Origin: JAQVEB01 sp028698105
GTDB taxonomy: Bacteria; Bacteroidota; Bacteroidia; Bacteroidales; Dysgonomonadaceae
Direction: 5' to 3'
Assembly: GCA_964293155.1 (NCBI GenBank)
Contig: CAXYYA010000034.1
Span: 1 to 41,843 of the forward strand
Length of the DNA: 41,843 bases
The notes beneath the pieces are model-generated. The model saw only the letters and a list, made by a program, of their open reading frames with translations. It was not told where the DNA came from and searched no databases. Position 1 is the stretch's first letter. The number at the start of each line of letters is the position of its first letter. Shown here piece after piece: positions 8,705 through 15,700 of this stretch. A program made the position numbers and the translations under genes.

Positions 8705-8707
8705 GTT

Positions 8708-9910
8708 TCACACTTCCAAATCCACATCAAACAACTCGTGCCAGGGCAGCCCCTGTTTGTTGAGTTGTTCCATGAACGGATCGGGGTTGAATTCTTCCAC
8801 ATTAAACACGCCCGGTTTGCGCCACAGCCCTTGCATGAACATCATAGCGCCTATGGTCGCCGGAACGCCCGTGGTGTAACTTACGCCCTGCGCGCCGGTT
8901 TCCTTGTAGGCGGCCTCGTGGCTGCAATTGTTGTAGATGTAATACGAGCGTTCCTTGCCGTCTTTGATTCCGCTGATGCGGCAGCCGATGGAGGTTTGTC
9001 CGGTATAATTTTCTCCCAGTTCGCCCGGATCGGGGAGGACGGCTTTCAGGAACTGGATGGGAACGATCTTTTGTCCGTTGTATTCCACCTCGTCAATGCG
9101 CGCCATGCCGATATTTTGTATCACGCGCAGGTGCGTGAGGTATTCCTGCCCGAAGGTCATCCAGAAACGCGCGCGTTTAAGGGTGGGGAAGTTTTTCACG
9201 AGGGATTCCAGCTCTTCGTGATAGATCACGTACGATTCCTTTGGCCCGATCTCGGGGTAGGTGAGCGGTTTATGTATTTCGTGCGGCTCGGTTTCCACCC
9301 ATTTGCCGTTTTCCCAATATTTGCCTTTTTGTGTTACTTCACGAATGTTGATCTCGGGGTTGAAGTTGGTGGCAAACGCTTTGCCGTGGTCGCCCGCATT
9401 GCAGTCCACAATATCGAGGTAATGAATTTCATCGAAATGATGCTTAGCCGCGTAGGCCGTGAAAATGCTCGTTACGCCGGGATCGAAGCCGCAACCCAGA
9501 ATGGCCGTGAGGCCCGCTTCGCGAAATTTATCCTGATACGCCCATTGCCAGCTATACTCGAAATGTGCTTCGTCTTTGGGTTCGTAGTTAGCGGTATCCA
9601 GATAGTTCACGCCGCATTCCAGACAGGCGTCCATGATGGTCAGATCCTGATACGGAAGCGCCACGTTAATCACCAGTTCGGGTTTGTACTCGTTGAAGAG
9701 TTTCACCAGTTCGGGCACGCTGTCGGCATCCACTTTCGCCGTTTGAATAGACACGCCCGTGCGGCGTTTCACATCTTCGGCAATGGCGTCGCATTTGCTT
9801 TTGGTGCGGCTTGCCAGCATGATTTCGGTAAATACATCGTTATTTTGCGCCACTTTGTTGGCCACTACGGTTCCGACGCCTCCTGCGCCGATGATCAGTA
9901 CTTTTCCCAT
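8708..9910 (-). CDS. Saccharopine dehydrogenase family protein, probable carboxynorspermidine dehydrogenase
   Basis: The 400-aa protein starts with a Rossmann NAD(P)-binding motif GAGGVG (residues 8-13) and carries the family segment GCGFDPGV near residue 150. Its length and overall sequence fit the subgroup that makes carboxy(nor)spermidine from a diamine and aspartate semialdehyde in the alternative spermidine pathway. Lysine-pathway saccharopine dehydrogenase is the other possibility. The decarboxylase partner (nspC) is not in this window. The gene is monocistronic. Its probable -7 box (10097-10104) lies upstream of two minisatellites, so the mRNA leader would be ~180 nt long and repetitive. 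A 396-aa frame on the opposite strand is a shadow of this gene. Confidence 0.85.
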   Translation of the reverse strand: MGKVLIIGAGGVGTVVANKVAQNNDVFTEIMLASRTKSKCDAIAEDVKRRTGVSIQTAKVDADSVPELVKLFNEYKPELVINVALPYQDLTIMDACLECGVNYLDTANYEPKDEAHFEYSWQWAYQDKFREAGLTAILGCGFDPGVTSIFTAYAAKHHFDEIHYLDIVDCNAGDHGKAFATNFNPEINIREVTQKGKYWENGKWVETEPHEIHKPLTYPEIGPKESYVIYHEELESLVKNFPTLKRARFWMTFGQEYLTHLRVIQNIGMARIDEVEYNGQKIVPIQFLKAVLPDPGELGENYTGQTSIGCRISGIKDGKERSYYIYNNCSHEAAYKETGAQGVSYTTGVPATIGAMMFMQGLWRKPGVFNVEEFNPDPFMEQLNKQGLPWHELFDVDLEV

Positions 9911-9932
9911 TTTTATTTTGACAATTAGATTA

Positions 9933-9997
9933 TTAGACTTTTAGACTTTTAGACTTTTAGACTTTTAGACTTTTAGACTTTTAGACTTTTAGACGTT
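9933..9997. repeat. 8-bp minisatellite (tagacttt), about 8 copies
   Basis: The tetramer agac recurs at exact 8-nt spacing from 9935 to 9991. The copies are almost identical, which suggests recent slippage. It lies between the promoter and start codon of the saccharopine-dehydrogenase-like gene. Confidence 0.95.
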
Positions 9998-10088
9998 AGA
10001 CATCGGACATCGGACATCGAACACCGGACATCGAACATCAAACATCAAACATCAAATATCAAATATCGAACATCGAACGTCAAACGTC
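9998..10088. repeat. 7-bp minisatellite (RAACATC), 13 copies
   Basis: Thirteen contiguous heptamers are variants of gaacatc, aaacatc and ggacatc. The same heptamer family appears again at 20343-20384. Confidence 0.95.
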
Positions 10089-10096
10089 CCGAAACA

Positions 10097-10104
10097 CAAA
10101 TATA
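10097..10104 (-). promoter_or_regulatory. -7 box for the saccharopine-dehydrogenase-like gene
   Basis: It reads TATATTTG on the minus strand, an exact TAnnTTTG match. No TTG is seen at the expected upstream distance. If used, both minisatellites are transcribed as leader RNA. Confidence 0.5.
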
Positions 10105-10178
10105 CGACGAACCGCTGAATATCCGGCCCGGTTTTTTTACTTTTTTGCGCCGGGTGGGGAATTTAAGGCTATTATGCG

Positions 10179-10186
10179 TATCTTTG
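10179..10186 (+). promoter_or_regulatory. -7 box of the mechanosensitive channel gene
   Basis: TATCTTTG matches the TAnnTTTG consensus. It lies downstream of the first in-frame ATG (10174), so translation must begin later, at 10210. Confidence 0.6.
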
Positions 10187-10209
10187 CAAAGAATAAAACC
10201 AGTGAAATT

Positions 10210-11592
10210 ATGATCCAACAGGAAGTTGACAAGGCAAAAGAGAATATAAACAGCGGAAAGGTTGAGACGTTATCGCATCAAACTACCAACATGATAAGCG
10301 ACTGGTCGAAAGACTTTTTGCAAAACATCGGCATACCCGAACATTTGGTAAATATGCTGAACGCGGTCTTTTTGTTTGTGTTGCTGGTGATATTGGTGTA
10401 CATCGTTCAGTGGGTGATCAAAAAGATAATTGATGCCGTGCTCATCCGCACGGGAAAACTTGCGAACATCCAATTTTTGCATCATCTGCAAAAAAATAAA
10501 TTCTCGCGTTACCTGGCCATGATCGTGCCCATCAGTATCGTGTTGGGAGCGCTGCCCATTATTCTATCGGATTATCCGCAAGCGATGAAACTGGCGGCCA
10601 AAGGAATGGATATTTTTCTGGTATTTTATTTTATCTGGTTTATCATGTCGGTGGTGAACGCCTTCGGCGATTTGTTCAGGGGTAAAGAAAATTACAAGGA
10701 TAAACCCATCGAAAGTTTCACGCAAATTATCCGTATCTTTCTCTATTTCATCGGAATAATTGTGATCATAGCATTGCTTATCGGTAAAAATCCGGTACAC
10801 ATCCTCACGGGATTGGGCGCCGCATCGGCCATTCTGCTGCTGATTTTCAAAGATACCATTTTGGGTTTCGTGGCCAGCATTCAGGTTACGATGAACGATA
10901 TGGTGCGCATCGGCGATTGGGTGACCATGCCTAAATTCAATGCCGACGGCGATGTGCTGCAGATCACCCTGTCCACGGTGAAAGTGCAGAATTTCGATAA
11001 AACCATCACCATGGTTCCCACCTATTCCTTAATCTCGGATTCGTTCCAGAACTGGCGCGGGATGCAGGATGCCGGCGCAAGGCGCATCAAACGATCCATC
11101 GTTATCAAACAATCCAGCATCCGCTTTATTGACGAAGAAAAGGAACTGGAGTCCTTTAAGAAAATACAGGGTATTAACGATTACATCCGCGACCGGTTTA
11201 TCGAACTGAGCGAACACAATGAAAATCTGGACACCGATAACACTCTGGCCATAAACGGCCGCCATTTCACCAACCTGGGGCTTTTCAGAAAATACGTGGA
11301 ATGGTATCTGAAGAATAATCCCGATATTGCGCAAGATATGATACTGATGGTCAGGCTGCTGGCGCCGGACTCCAAGGGTGTTCCGATGGAGATATACGTA
11401 TTTGTGAAAACTACCGTTTGGGAGGAATACGAAAACATTATGTCCGACATCATGAGCCATATTTCGGCCGCGGTGTGCTATTTCGACCTTGAGATATTCG
11501 AAGATATTTCTAATCCGGTGCTCACAAACAACGTTTCCTCGCGGATTGAGGAGATTGTGAAAAGCGAAAAAACAACCCCCAAAAAGTCGTGA
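10210..11592 (+). CDS. MscS-family mechanosensitive ion channel, YbdG type
   Basis: The 460-aa inner membrane protein has several N-terminal transmembrane segments (roughly residues 40-70, 95-120, 135-160 and 180-230). A conserved pore and beta domain follows, including GLGAASAILLLIFKDTILGF. The segment from NFDKTITMVPTYSLISDSF to NWRGMQDAGARRIKRS matches the YbdG subgroup (miniconductance channel) better than MscS itself. The channel releases solutes on membrane stretch. The start at 10210 is chosen because a -7 box occupies 10179-10186, which excludes the upstream ATG at 10174. It is probably monocistronic, with the KAS III-like gene having its own promoter 65 nt downstream. Confidence 0.9.
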   Translation: MIQQEVDKAKENINSGKVETLSHQTTNMISDWSKDFLQNIGIPEHLVNMLNAVFLFVLLVILVYIVQWVIKKIIDAVLIRTGKLANIQFLHHLQKNKFSRYLAMIVPISIVLGALPIILSDYPQAMKLAAKGMDIFLVFYFIWFIMSVVNAFGDLFRGKENYKDKPIESFTQIIRIFLYFIGIIVIIALLIGKNPVHILTGLGAASAILLLIFKDTILGFVASIQVTMNDMVRIGDWVTMPKFNADGDVLQITLSTVKVQNFDKTITMVPTYSLISDSFQNWRGMQDAGARRIKRSIVIKQSSIRFIDEEKELESFKKIQGINDYIRDRFIELSEHNENLDTDNTLAINGRHFTNLGLFRKYVEWYLKNNPDIAQDMILMVRLLAPDSKGVPMEIYVFVKTTVWEEYENIMSDIMSHISAAVCYFDLEIFEDISNPVLTNNVSSRIEEIVKSEKTTPKKS

Positions 11593-11656
11593 TGGGAAAA
11601 ATTGCGACACAGCACAACAATGCAACTTTTTTCACAAAAAAATTGTTTATTATTCG

Positions 11657-11664
11657 TATCTTTG
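11657..11664 (+). promoter_or_regulatory. -7 box of the KAS III-like gene
   Basis: TATCTTTG matches TAnnTTTG. It is followed at 11697 by the first credible ATG, giving a leader of about 27 nt. Confidence 0.6.
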
Positions 11665-11696
11665 CATCGTTTTAAAGTAATTTGGAAAATAGTAAT

Positions 11697-12779
11697 ATGA
11701 ATAAGATATATAGTGTGATCACGGGAACCGGAAGTTATATTCCGGCGAGAAGACAAAAAAACGCCGATTTTCTCCATAACGAATTTTATGATTCCACAGG
11801 TGAAAAGATCACCACACCCAACGAAGAGATCGTTGAAAAATTTCGCGAAATAACCACCATCGAAGAGAGACGTTATGCCGATACGGGCGAAGTAACCTCC
11901 GATATGGCACAGGCTGCCGCTGAGCGGGCGATAGAAGCCTCCGGCATTGATAAAGAGGAACTGGATTACGTGATTTTCGCGCACAACTTCGGAGAAACCT
12001 ATCACGATAACATCCGCATGGACATTGTTCCCAGCATGGCGTCGCGGGTGAAGAAAAAACTGGGCATCGCCAATCCGAATGCGGTAGCATACGATATTTT
12101 ATTCGGCTGCCCGGGATGGGTGCAGGCGGTTATACAGGCCGATTATTACATTAAGTCGGGCGACGCGAAGAAAGTGCTGGTTATCGGCGCCGATATTTTG
12201 TCGCGCGTTTCCGACCCGCACGACCGCGACAGCATGATCTATGCCGACGGCGCAGGAGCGGCTATCCTGGAAGCTCGCGAGAGCGACAAACCCATCGGCA
12301 TTCTTGGACATAACTCACGCAGCGATGCGCTCGAATACGCCGATATGCTTCACATGGGTTATTCCTACAACGCCGAAGTGGCGGAAAAGAAAGACCTCTA
12401 TCTGAAAATGAACGGACGGCGCTTATATCAGTACGCGTTGGAAAACGTGCCGAAAACCATTAAGTCGGGGCTGGATAAGCTGAACATCGGAATAGACAAA
12501 ATAAAGAAAGTGCTTATTCATCAGGCTAACGGCAAAATGGACGATGCTATTCTGAAACGCCTGTTCAAACTGTACGGCGTGAAAGATGTGCCCGAAGAAG
12601 TGATGCCGATGACGATTTCGTGGCTCGGCAATTCTTCCGTAGCCACCGTGCCCACCTTGCTGGATATGGTGATGAAGGGCAAGATGCGTCCGCACAACCT
12701 CGCCGAAGGCGATACCGTAGTGTTCGCGTCCGTGGGAGCGGGCATGAATATTAACAGCGTGGTGTATCGTTTTCCGTGA
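11697..12779 (+). CDS. 3-oxoacyl-ACP synthase III (FabH/KAS III-like) family protein
   Basis: The 360-aa protein keeps the condensing-enzyme triad: C138 in FGCPGW, H275 in LIHQANGK and N312 in WLGNSS. KAS III enzymes join an acyl-CoA to malonyl-ACP to start fatty acid synthesis. The active-site context GCPGW and the length (about 40 aa longer than E. coli FabH) suggest a specialised paralogue, so the substrate is open. No acyl carrier protein or other fatty acid gene is nearby. An in-frame TTG at 11682 would extend the protein by five residues; the ATG at 11697 is preferred for its position after the -7 box. Confidence 0.88.
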   Translation: MNKIYSVITGTGSYIPARRQKNADFLHNEFYDSTGEKITTPNEEIVEKFREITTIEERRYADTGEVTSDMAQAAAERAIEASGIDKEELDYVIFAHNFGETYHDNIRMDIVPSMASRVKKKLGIANPNAVAYDILFGCPGWVQAVIQADYYIKSGDAKKVLVIGADILSRVSDPHDRDSMIYADGAGAAILEARESDKPIGILGHNSRSDALEYADMLHMGYSYNAEVAEKKDLYLKMNGRRLYQYALENVPKTIKSGLDKLNIGIDKIKKVLIHQANGKMDDAILKRLFKLYGVKDVPEEVMPMTISWLGNSSVATVPTLLDMVMKGKMRPHNLAEGDTVVFASVGAGMNINSVVYRFP

Positions 12780-12791
12780 TTTAATCGCCCT

Positions 12792-12877
12792 CTGACTTGA
12801 AGCCCAACTATCTGTGGTTGTCATTTCGAACGAAGTGAGAAATCTATAATAACTCAAGATCAGATATTTATCAAAAT
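12792..12877 (+). repeat. Dispersed ~86-bp repeat, copy 2
   Basis: It is the inverted partner of 7901-7986 (80 of 86 positions alike by eye). Similarity extends more weakly to about 12896. It lies between two convergent genes. Confidence 0.85.
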
Positions 12878-12922
12878 CTGTTATTGGTAACGCAGTGTTC
12901 CCGGTTTACAGGGACTGTTTTG

Positions 12923-12950
12923 GTAGAGAAGCGACATGCCACGTCTCTGC
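12923..12950. repeat. 28-bp dispersed palindrome, copy 1
   Basis: It shares 25 of 28 bases with 24878-24905. The core gacatgccacgtctct is nearly self-complementary with the left arm. It sits between the convergent KAS III-like and acetyltransferase genes and may serve as a weak transcription stop; no T run follows. Confidence 0.75.
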
Positions 12951-12956
12951 CATTTC

Positions 12957-13382
12957 TCAGGGTTCATAACGATACACATTCGTATCGCGCAGTTGGAAAC
13001 CGATTTTTTTGTACAACTCGTTGGCCGCCACGCGCGTCGGGTTGCTCGTAAGGTCAATTTTCGGGATACCTTGTTCAGCCGCAAATTGCATGGCGTGTTC
13101 CAGCAAAAGCTTTCCAATGCCTTTCCCACGGGCATTCTTCTCTACCACAACATCTTCTATCCACGCTTTTTTTCCTGTCGGAATCCGGTAGGTAACCAGC
13201 GTGAGCGTGCCGAGGATAACCCCGTTTTCTTCGGCAACGAAGAAAAATGTGCCGTCGGCAGTCGTGATTTGTTGCAAGTCGCTGAATGACGGTGTTTTCG
13301 CCTTTTCCGCCAACAATGGAACGAGCGTCGCCATTGCCGATACCAATTCGTCTGTGACTTCTTTTATTTGCTTTATTTCCAT
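12957..13382 (-). CDS. GNAT-family N-acetyltransferase
   Basis: The 141-aa protein has the GNAT fold signature: the acetyl-CoA pyrophosphate-binding loop RGKGIG (residues 85-90) after the IEDVVV strand, and a C-terminal NPTRVAANELYKKIGF segment typical of the family. It transfers an acetyl group from acetyl-CoA to an amine; the substrate cannot be read from sequence. It is divergent from the small Cys-rich protein gene and convergent with the KAS III-like gene. Confidence 0.88.
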   Translation of the reverse strand: MEIKQIKEVTDELVSAMATLVPLLAEKAKTPSFSDLQQITTADGTFFFVAEENGVILGTLTLVTYRIPTGKKAWIEDVVVEKNARGKGIGKLLLEHAMQFAAEQGIPKIDLTSNPTRVAANELYKKIGFQLRDTNVYRYEP

Positions 13383-13472
13383 GATTTATCGTTAAGTGAA
13401 TGACAGAAATCCGAAATGAGCACGCTGAAGAACTTTTTTGTTCGCCGGTTGTTATTTTTTGAAACAAAAATT

Positions 13473-13601
13473 ATGAGTAAAACAGCCTGCAAAGATAAAG
13501 ACCTGATAGAAAAAGAAAATCCGAAGTACATCTGCAAGAAATGCGATGCTACGGTAAAAAAAGAAAAACATGTTTGCAAGCCCAAAAAGATAAAGTCGTA
13601 A
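13473..13601 (+). CDS. Small 42-aa Cys-rich, zinc-ribbon-like protein
   Basis: The 42-aa frame is highly basic (many Lys) and carries a CxxC pair, a HVC near the end and one extra N-terminal Cys, which could bind one zinc ion. The start ATG at 13473 follows a near-consensus -7 sequence (TATTTTTTG, one extra T). A longer frame starting at 13416 is less likely. I recall similar short proteins in Bacteroidales genomes but no function. The gene is easily missed by callers because of its size. It could act as a nucleic-acid-binding or ribosome-associated factor; that is inference only. Confidence 0.65.
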   Translation: MSKTACKDKDLIEKENPKYICKKCDATVKKEKHVCKPKKIKS

Positions 13602-13656
13602 ATCACCAAGGCTAAGGTTTGTGCAATTTACCCCAAACCCTAACCCCGGAACATTA

Positions 13657-13687
13657 AACTTCTTGAACTTCTTGAACTTCTTGAACC
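13657..13687. repeat. 9-bp tandem repeat (aacttcttg), 3.4 copies
   Basis: Three exact copies and a partial fourth lie just downstream of the SGNH hydrolase stop codon (the gene is on the minus strand). Confidence 0.9.
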
Positions 13688-13700
13688 TTCAACGCTGAAG

Positions 13701-14405
13701 TTATTTAAACTCCTTCCACATCAGCAACGCGCAGGCAATGGCCTGTTCGGCAATGGGCGCCATAATGGCGTAGCCGGCTTTGTTTGGGTGCACGCCGTCG
13801 CCCGATAATTCTTTCGGCAAACCGTTCCGGTTGTCGGCCATAGCCGAAAAATAATCGCAATAAACGGCGCCGTGCGTTTCGGCATACGCTTTGATGCGTT
13901 TGTTCAGTTCCACCACTTTATCGGCAGGTTCTTGTCCCGGACGCCACGGAAAATCGAAAGCGGGAAGCACCGAACAGAGCACTACCTGAATACCGTGCGC
14001 CTGCGCCAGCTCCGTCATCGAAGCGAGATTGTCGGTGATCATCTCCAGAGTGGATGGGCCGGTGTTTCCGGCAATATCGTTTATTCCGGCAAGGATCACC
14101 ACTACTTTGGGATATAGATTGATCACGTCCTGACGGAAGCGTAACAACATTTGCGGCGTGGTTTGTCCGCTGATGCCGCGGTTGATGTATCGGCCGTTAT
14201 CGAAAAATTCGGGAACCTGTTCAATCCACCCCTGCGTGATGGAATTTCCCATAAACACCACGCGCGTATCGCACGTGCGGGCTTTGCCCAGTTTGGCATT
14301 GTCGTCCTGAAAACGTTTCAGGTTCGGCCAATCCTGTGCATTCAAATCAGAAAAAGTGAGCATAAGAAATGCGAAAAAACAAAAAAACAGCGTTGATGAT
14401 TTCAT
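13701..14405 (-). CDS. Secreted SGNH/GDSL-type esterase
   Basis: The 234-aa protein (counting from the ATG at 14405) begins with a signal peptide ending near LNAQ. It then carries the SGNH blocks in order: GNSIT with nucleophile S55, the block II RGISGQTT segment, GINDI with N109, and GDGVHPN with D203 and H206. These enzymes remove acetyl or acyl groups from carbohydrates or lipids in the periplasm or outside. The substrate is unknown and no polysaccharide locus adjoins it. An upstream in-frame ATG adds only three residues and is not preferred, because the signal peptide starts naturally at MKSS. Confidence 0.9.
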   Translation of the reverse strand: MKSSTLFFCFFAFLMLTFSDLNAQDWPNLKRFQDDNAKLGKARTCDTRVVFMGNSITQGWIEQVPEFFDNGRYINRGISGQTTPQMLLRFRQDVINLYPKVVVILAGINDIAGNTGPSTLEMITDNLASMTELAQAHGIQVVLCSVLPAFDFPWRPGQEPADKVVELNKRIKAYAETHGAVYCDYFSAMADNRNGLPKELSGDGVHPNKAGYAIMAPIAEQAIACALLMWKEFK

Positions 14406-14576
14406 ATAACACAATTGTTTTAATAAGATAAGCGGGTTTGTGAACCGATTGTCAAAAATAGTTATAAATTTTGTAGGTGCATCGCGTTTAATCGATTTAA
14501 TTTAGCCGTACGTCGAGTTTGTCCTTAAAAAAGCTAAAAAAAAGACTTGCCCATTATGTACCAAAGACAATAAATA

Positions 14577-14597
14577 GGTAAATTTACCAAAATTTTG
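14577..14597. promoter_or_regulatory. Back-to-back palindromes before the efflux operon
   Basis: A perfect 12-bp palindrome ggtaaatttacc (14577-14588) and an overlapping 10-bp palindrome caaaattttg (14588-14597) end 7 nt before the adaptor ATG. They may be an operator or leader structure. No local regulator gene is present. Confidence 0.4.
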
Positions 14598-14604
14598 CGC
14601 TTCA

Positions 14605-15699
14605 ATGAATAGACGAAACAAAATAATTGTTATTTCCTCAATCGTGATCCTCATTCTTGGGATGGCTTTCTTCCCGAAAATCAAAAAGATGTTTAACGCT
14701 AAGGACGAGCCGATGCCGGCTGCCGGACGCGGAGGAGCCGGCCGCGATCTGGTGGTGAACGCAACGGTGCTGAAACCGCAAACCCTGCGGAATGTTTTTC
14801 GTACAAAAGGTATTCTGTTGCCCGATGAGGAAGTTGACCTTACTTTTGAAACTTCCGGCAAGATAACCGCTATCTTTTTCAAAGAAGGTTCTTACGTGAG
14901 CAAAGGAGCATTGCTGGCAAAGGTGAACGACAAACCGTTGCAGGCCGAACTCACTAAGTTGCGGGCGCAGCTTCCGCTTGCGGAAGACCGTGTGTACCGT
15001 CAAAAAACGCTGCTCGAAAAAGATGCCGTGAGCCAGGAGACGTACCAGTCTGTGGCAACACAACTGGAAACGCTGAAGGCGGATATCGCACTTATCCAGT
15101 CGCGCATCGCGCAAACCGAGCTGAGAGCGCCTTTTAGCGGCGTTATCGGGTTACGGCTGGTGAGCGAGGGTGCCTATGCCTCACCTGCGGTGGTGGTGGC
15201 AAAGCTCACGAAAATATCGCCGCTAAAAGTGGAGTTTTCGGTAAACGAAAGCCAGGTAAACGACATAAAACCAGGAACAAACCTCTCCTTCACGGTTGAG
15301 AACGATCTGGAAACCTACTACGCATCAGTGTACGCGGTGGAATCGCAACTCGACGAAAAAACCCTCTCGCTGAAAGCGCGCGCACGTTATCCGAACCCTT
15401 CGGGTAAAATAAAGCCCGGCCAATCGGCCACGATAGAAATTCAACTGAATCAAGTAGATAACGCCATTGTGATCCCCAGTATCTCCACCATAAAAGAGAT
15501 GGGACGCGATGTTGCCTACGTTTACAGCAACGGAAAAGCAAAAAGAGTGACGCTCGATATCGGAATGCGCACGCCGGCATCGGTGGAAGTGATCAAAGGC
15601 ATGACAGAGGGCGACACACTGCTTACCACCGGCGTGATGCAACTGCGTGACGGACTCCCGGTGAAGATAAATGAGATGGTTCCCAATACGGCTGAATAA
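14605..15699 (+). CDS. RND efflux periplasmic adaptor (membrane fusion protein)
   Basis: The 364-aa protein has an N-terminal membrane anchor (residues 8-22), a split lipoyl domain (TFETSGKITAIFFKEGSYVSKG half near 75-95), a short coiled-coil hairpin (~105-150) and beta-barrel and membrane-proximal domains. It bridges the inner membrane pump and the outer membrane channel. It is the first gene of a three-gene operon; the pump ATG follows its stop codon by 1 nt. The hairpin is short, as in the compact adaptors common in Bacteroidota. The drug or metabolite exported cannot be predicted. Confidence 0.92.
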   Translation: MNRRNKIIVISSIVILILGMAFFPKIKKMFNAKDEPMPAAGRGGAGRDLVVNATVLKPQTLRNVFRTKGILLPDEEVDLTFETSGKITAIFFKEGSYVSKGALLAKVNDKPLQAELTKLRAQLPLAEDRVYRQKTLLEKDAVSQETYQSVATQLETLKADIALIQSRIAQTELRAPFSGVIGLRLVSEGAYASPAVVVAKLTKISPLKVEFSVNESQVNDIKPGTNLSFTVENDLETYYASVYAVESQLDEKTLSLKARARYPNPSGKIKPGQSATIEIQLNQVDNAIVIPSISTIKEMGRDVAYVYSNGKAKRVTLDIGMRTPASVEVIKGMTEGDTLLTTGVMQLRDGLPVKINEMVPNTAE

Positions 15700-15700
15700 C

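Larger units (their letters stand above)
7354..8707. other. 1.35-kb gene-free region packed with decayed palindromic repeats
   Basis: No gene was supported on either strand. Besides the repeats listed separately, it contains small hairpins at about 7696-7712 (cccc-gaa-gggg stem) and 7782-7799 (ctctcc/ggagag). A TATATTTG box on the minus strand (7565-7572) has no readable frame downstream. The 102-aa frame at 8056-8364 is a translation of the fold-back element and is rejected. Confidence 0.75.

Noticed and set aside
8738..9928. 396-aa plus-strand frame opposite the saccharopine-dehydrogenase-like gene
   Set aside because: It is a shadow of a well-supported gene; it looks like a codon-bias artefact and has no recognisable domain.
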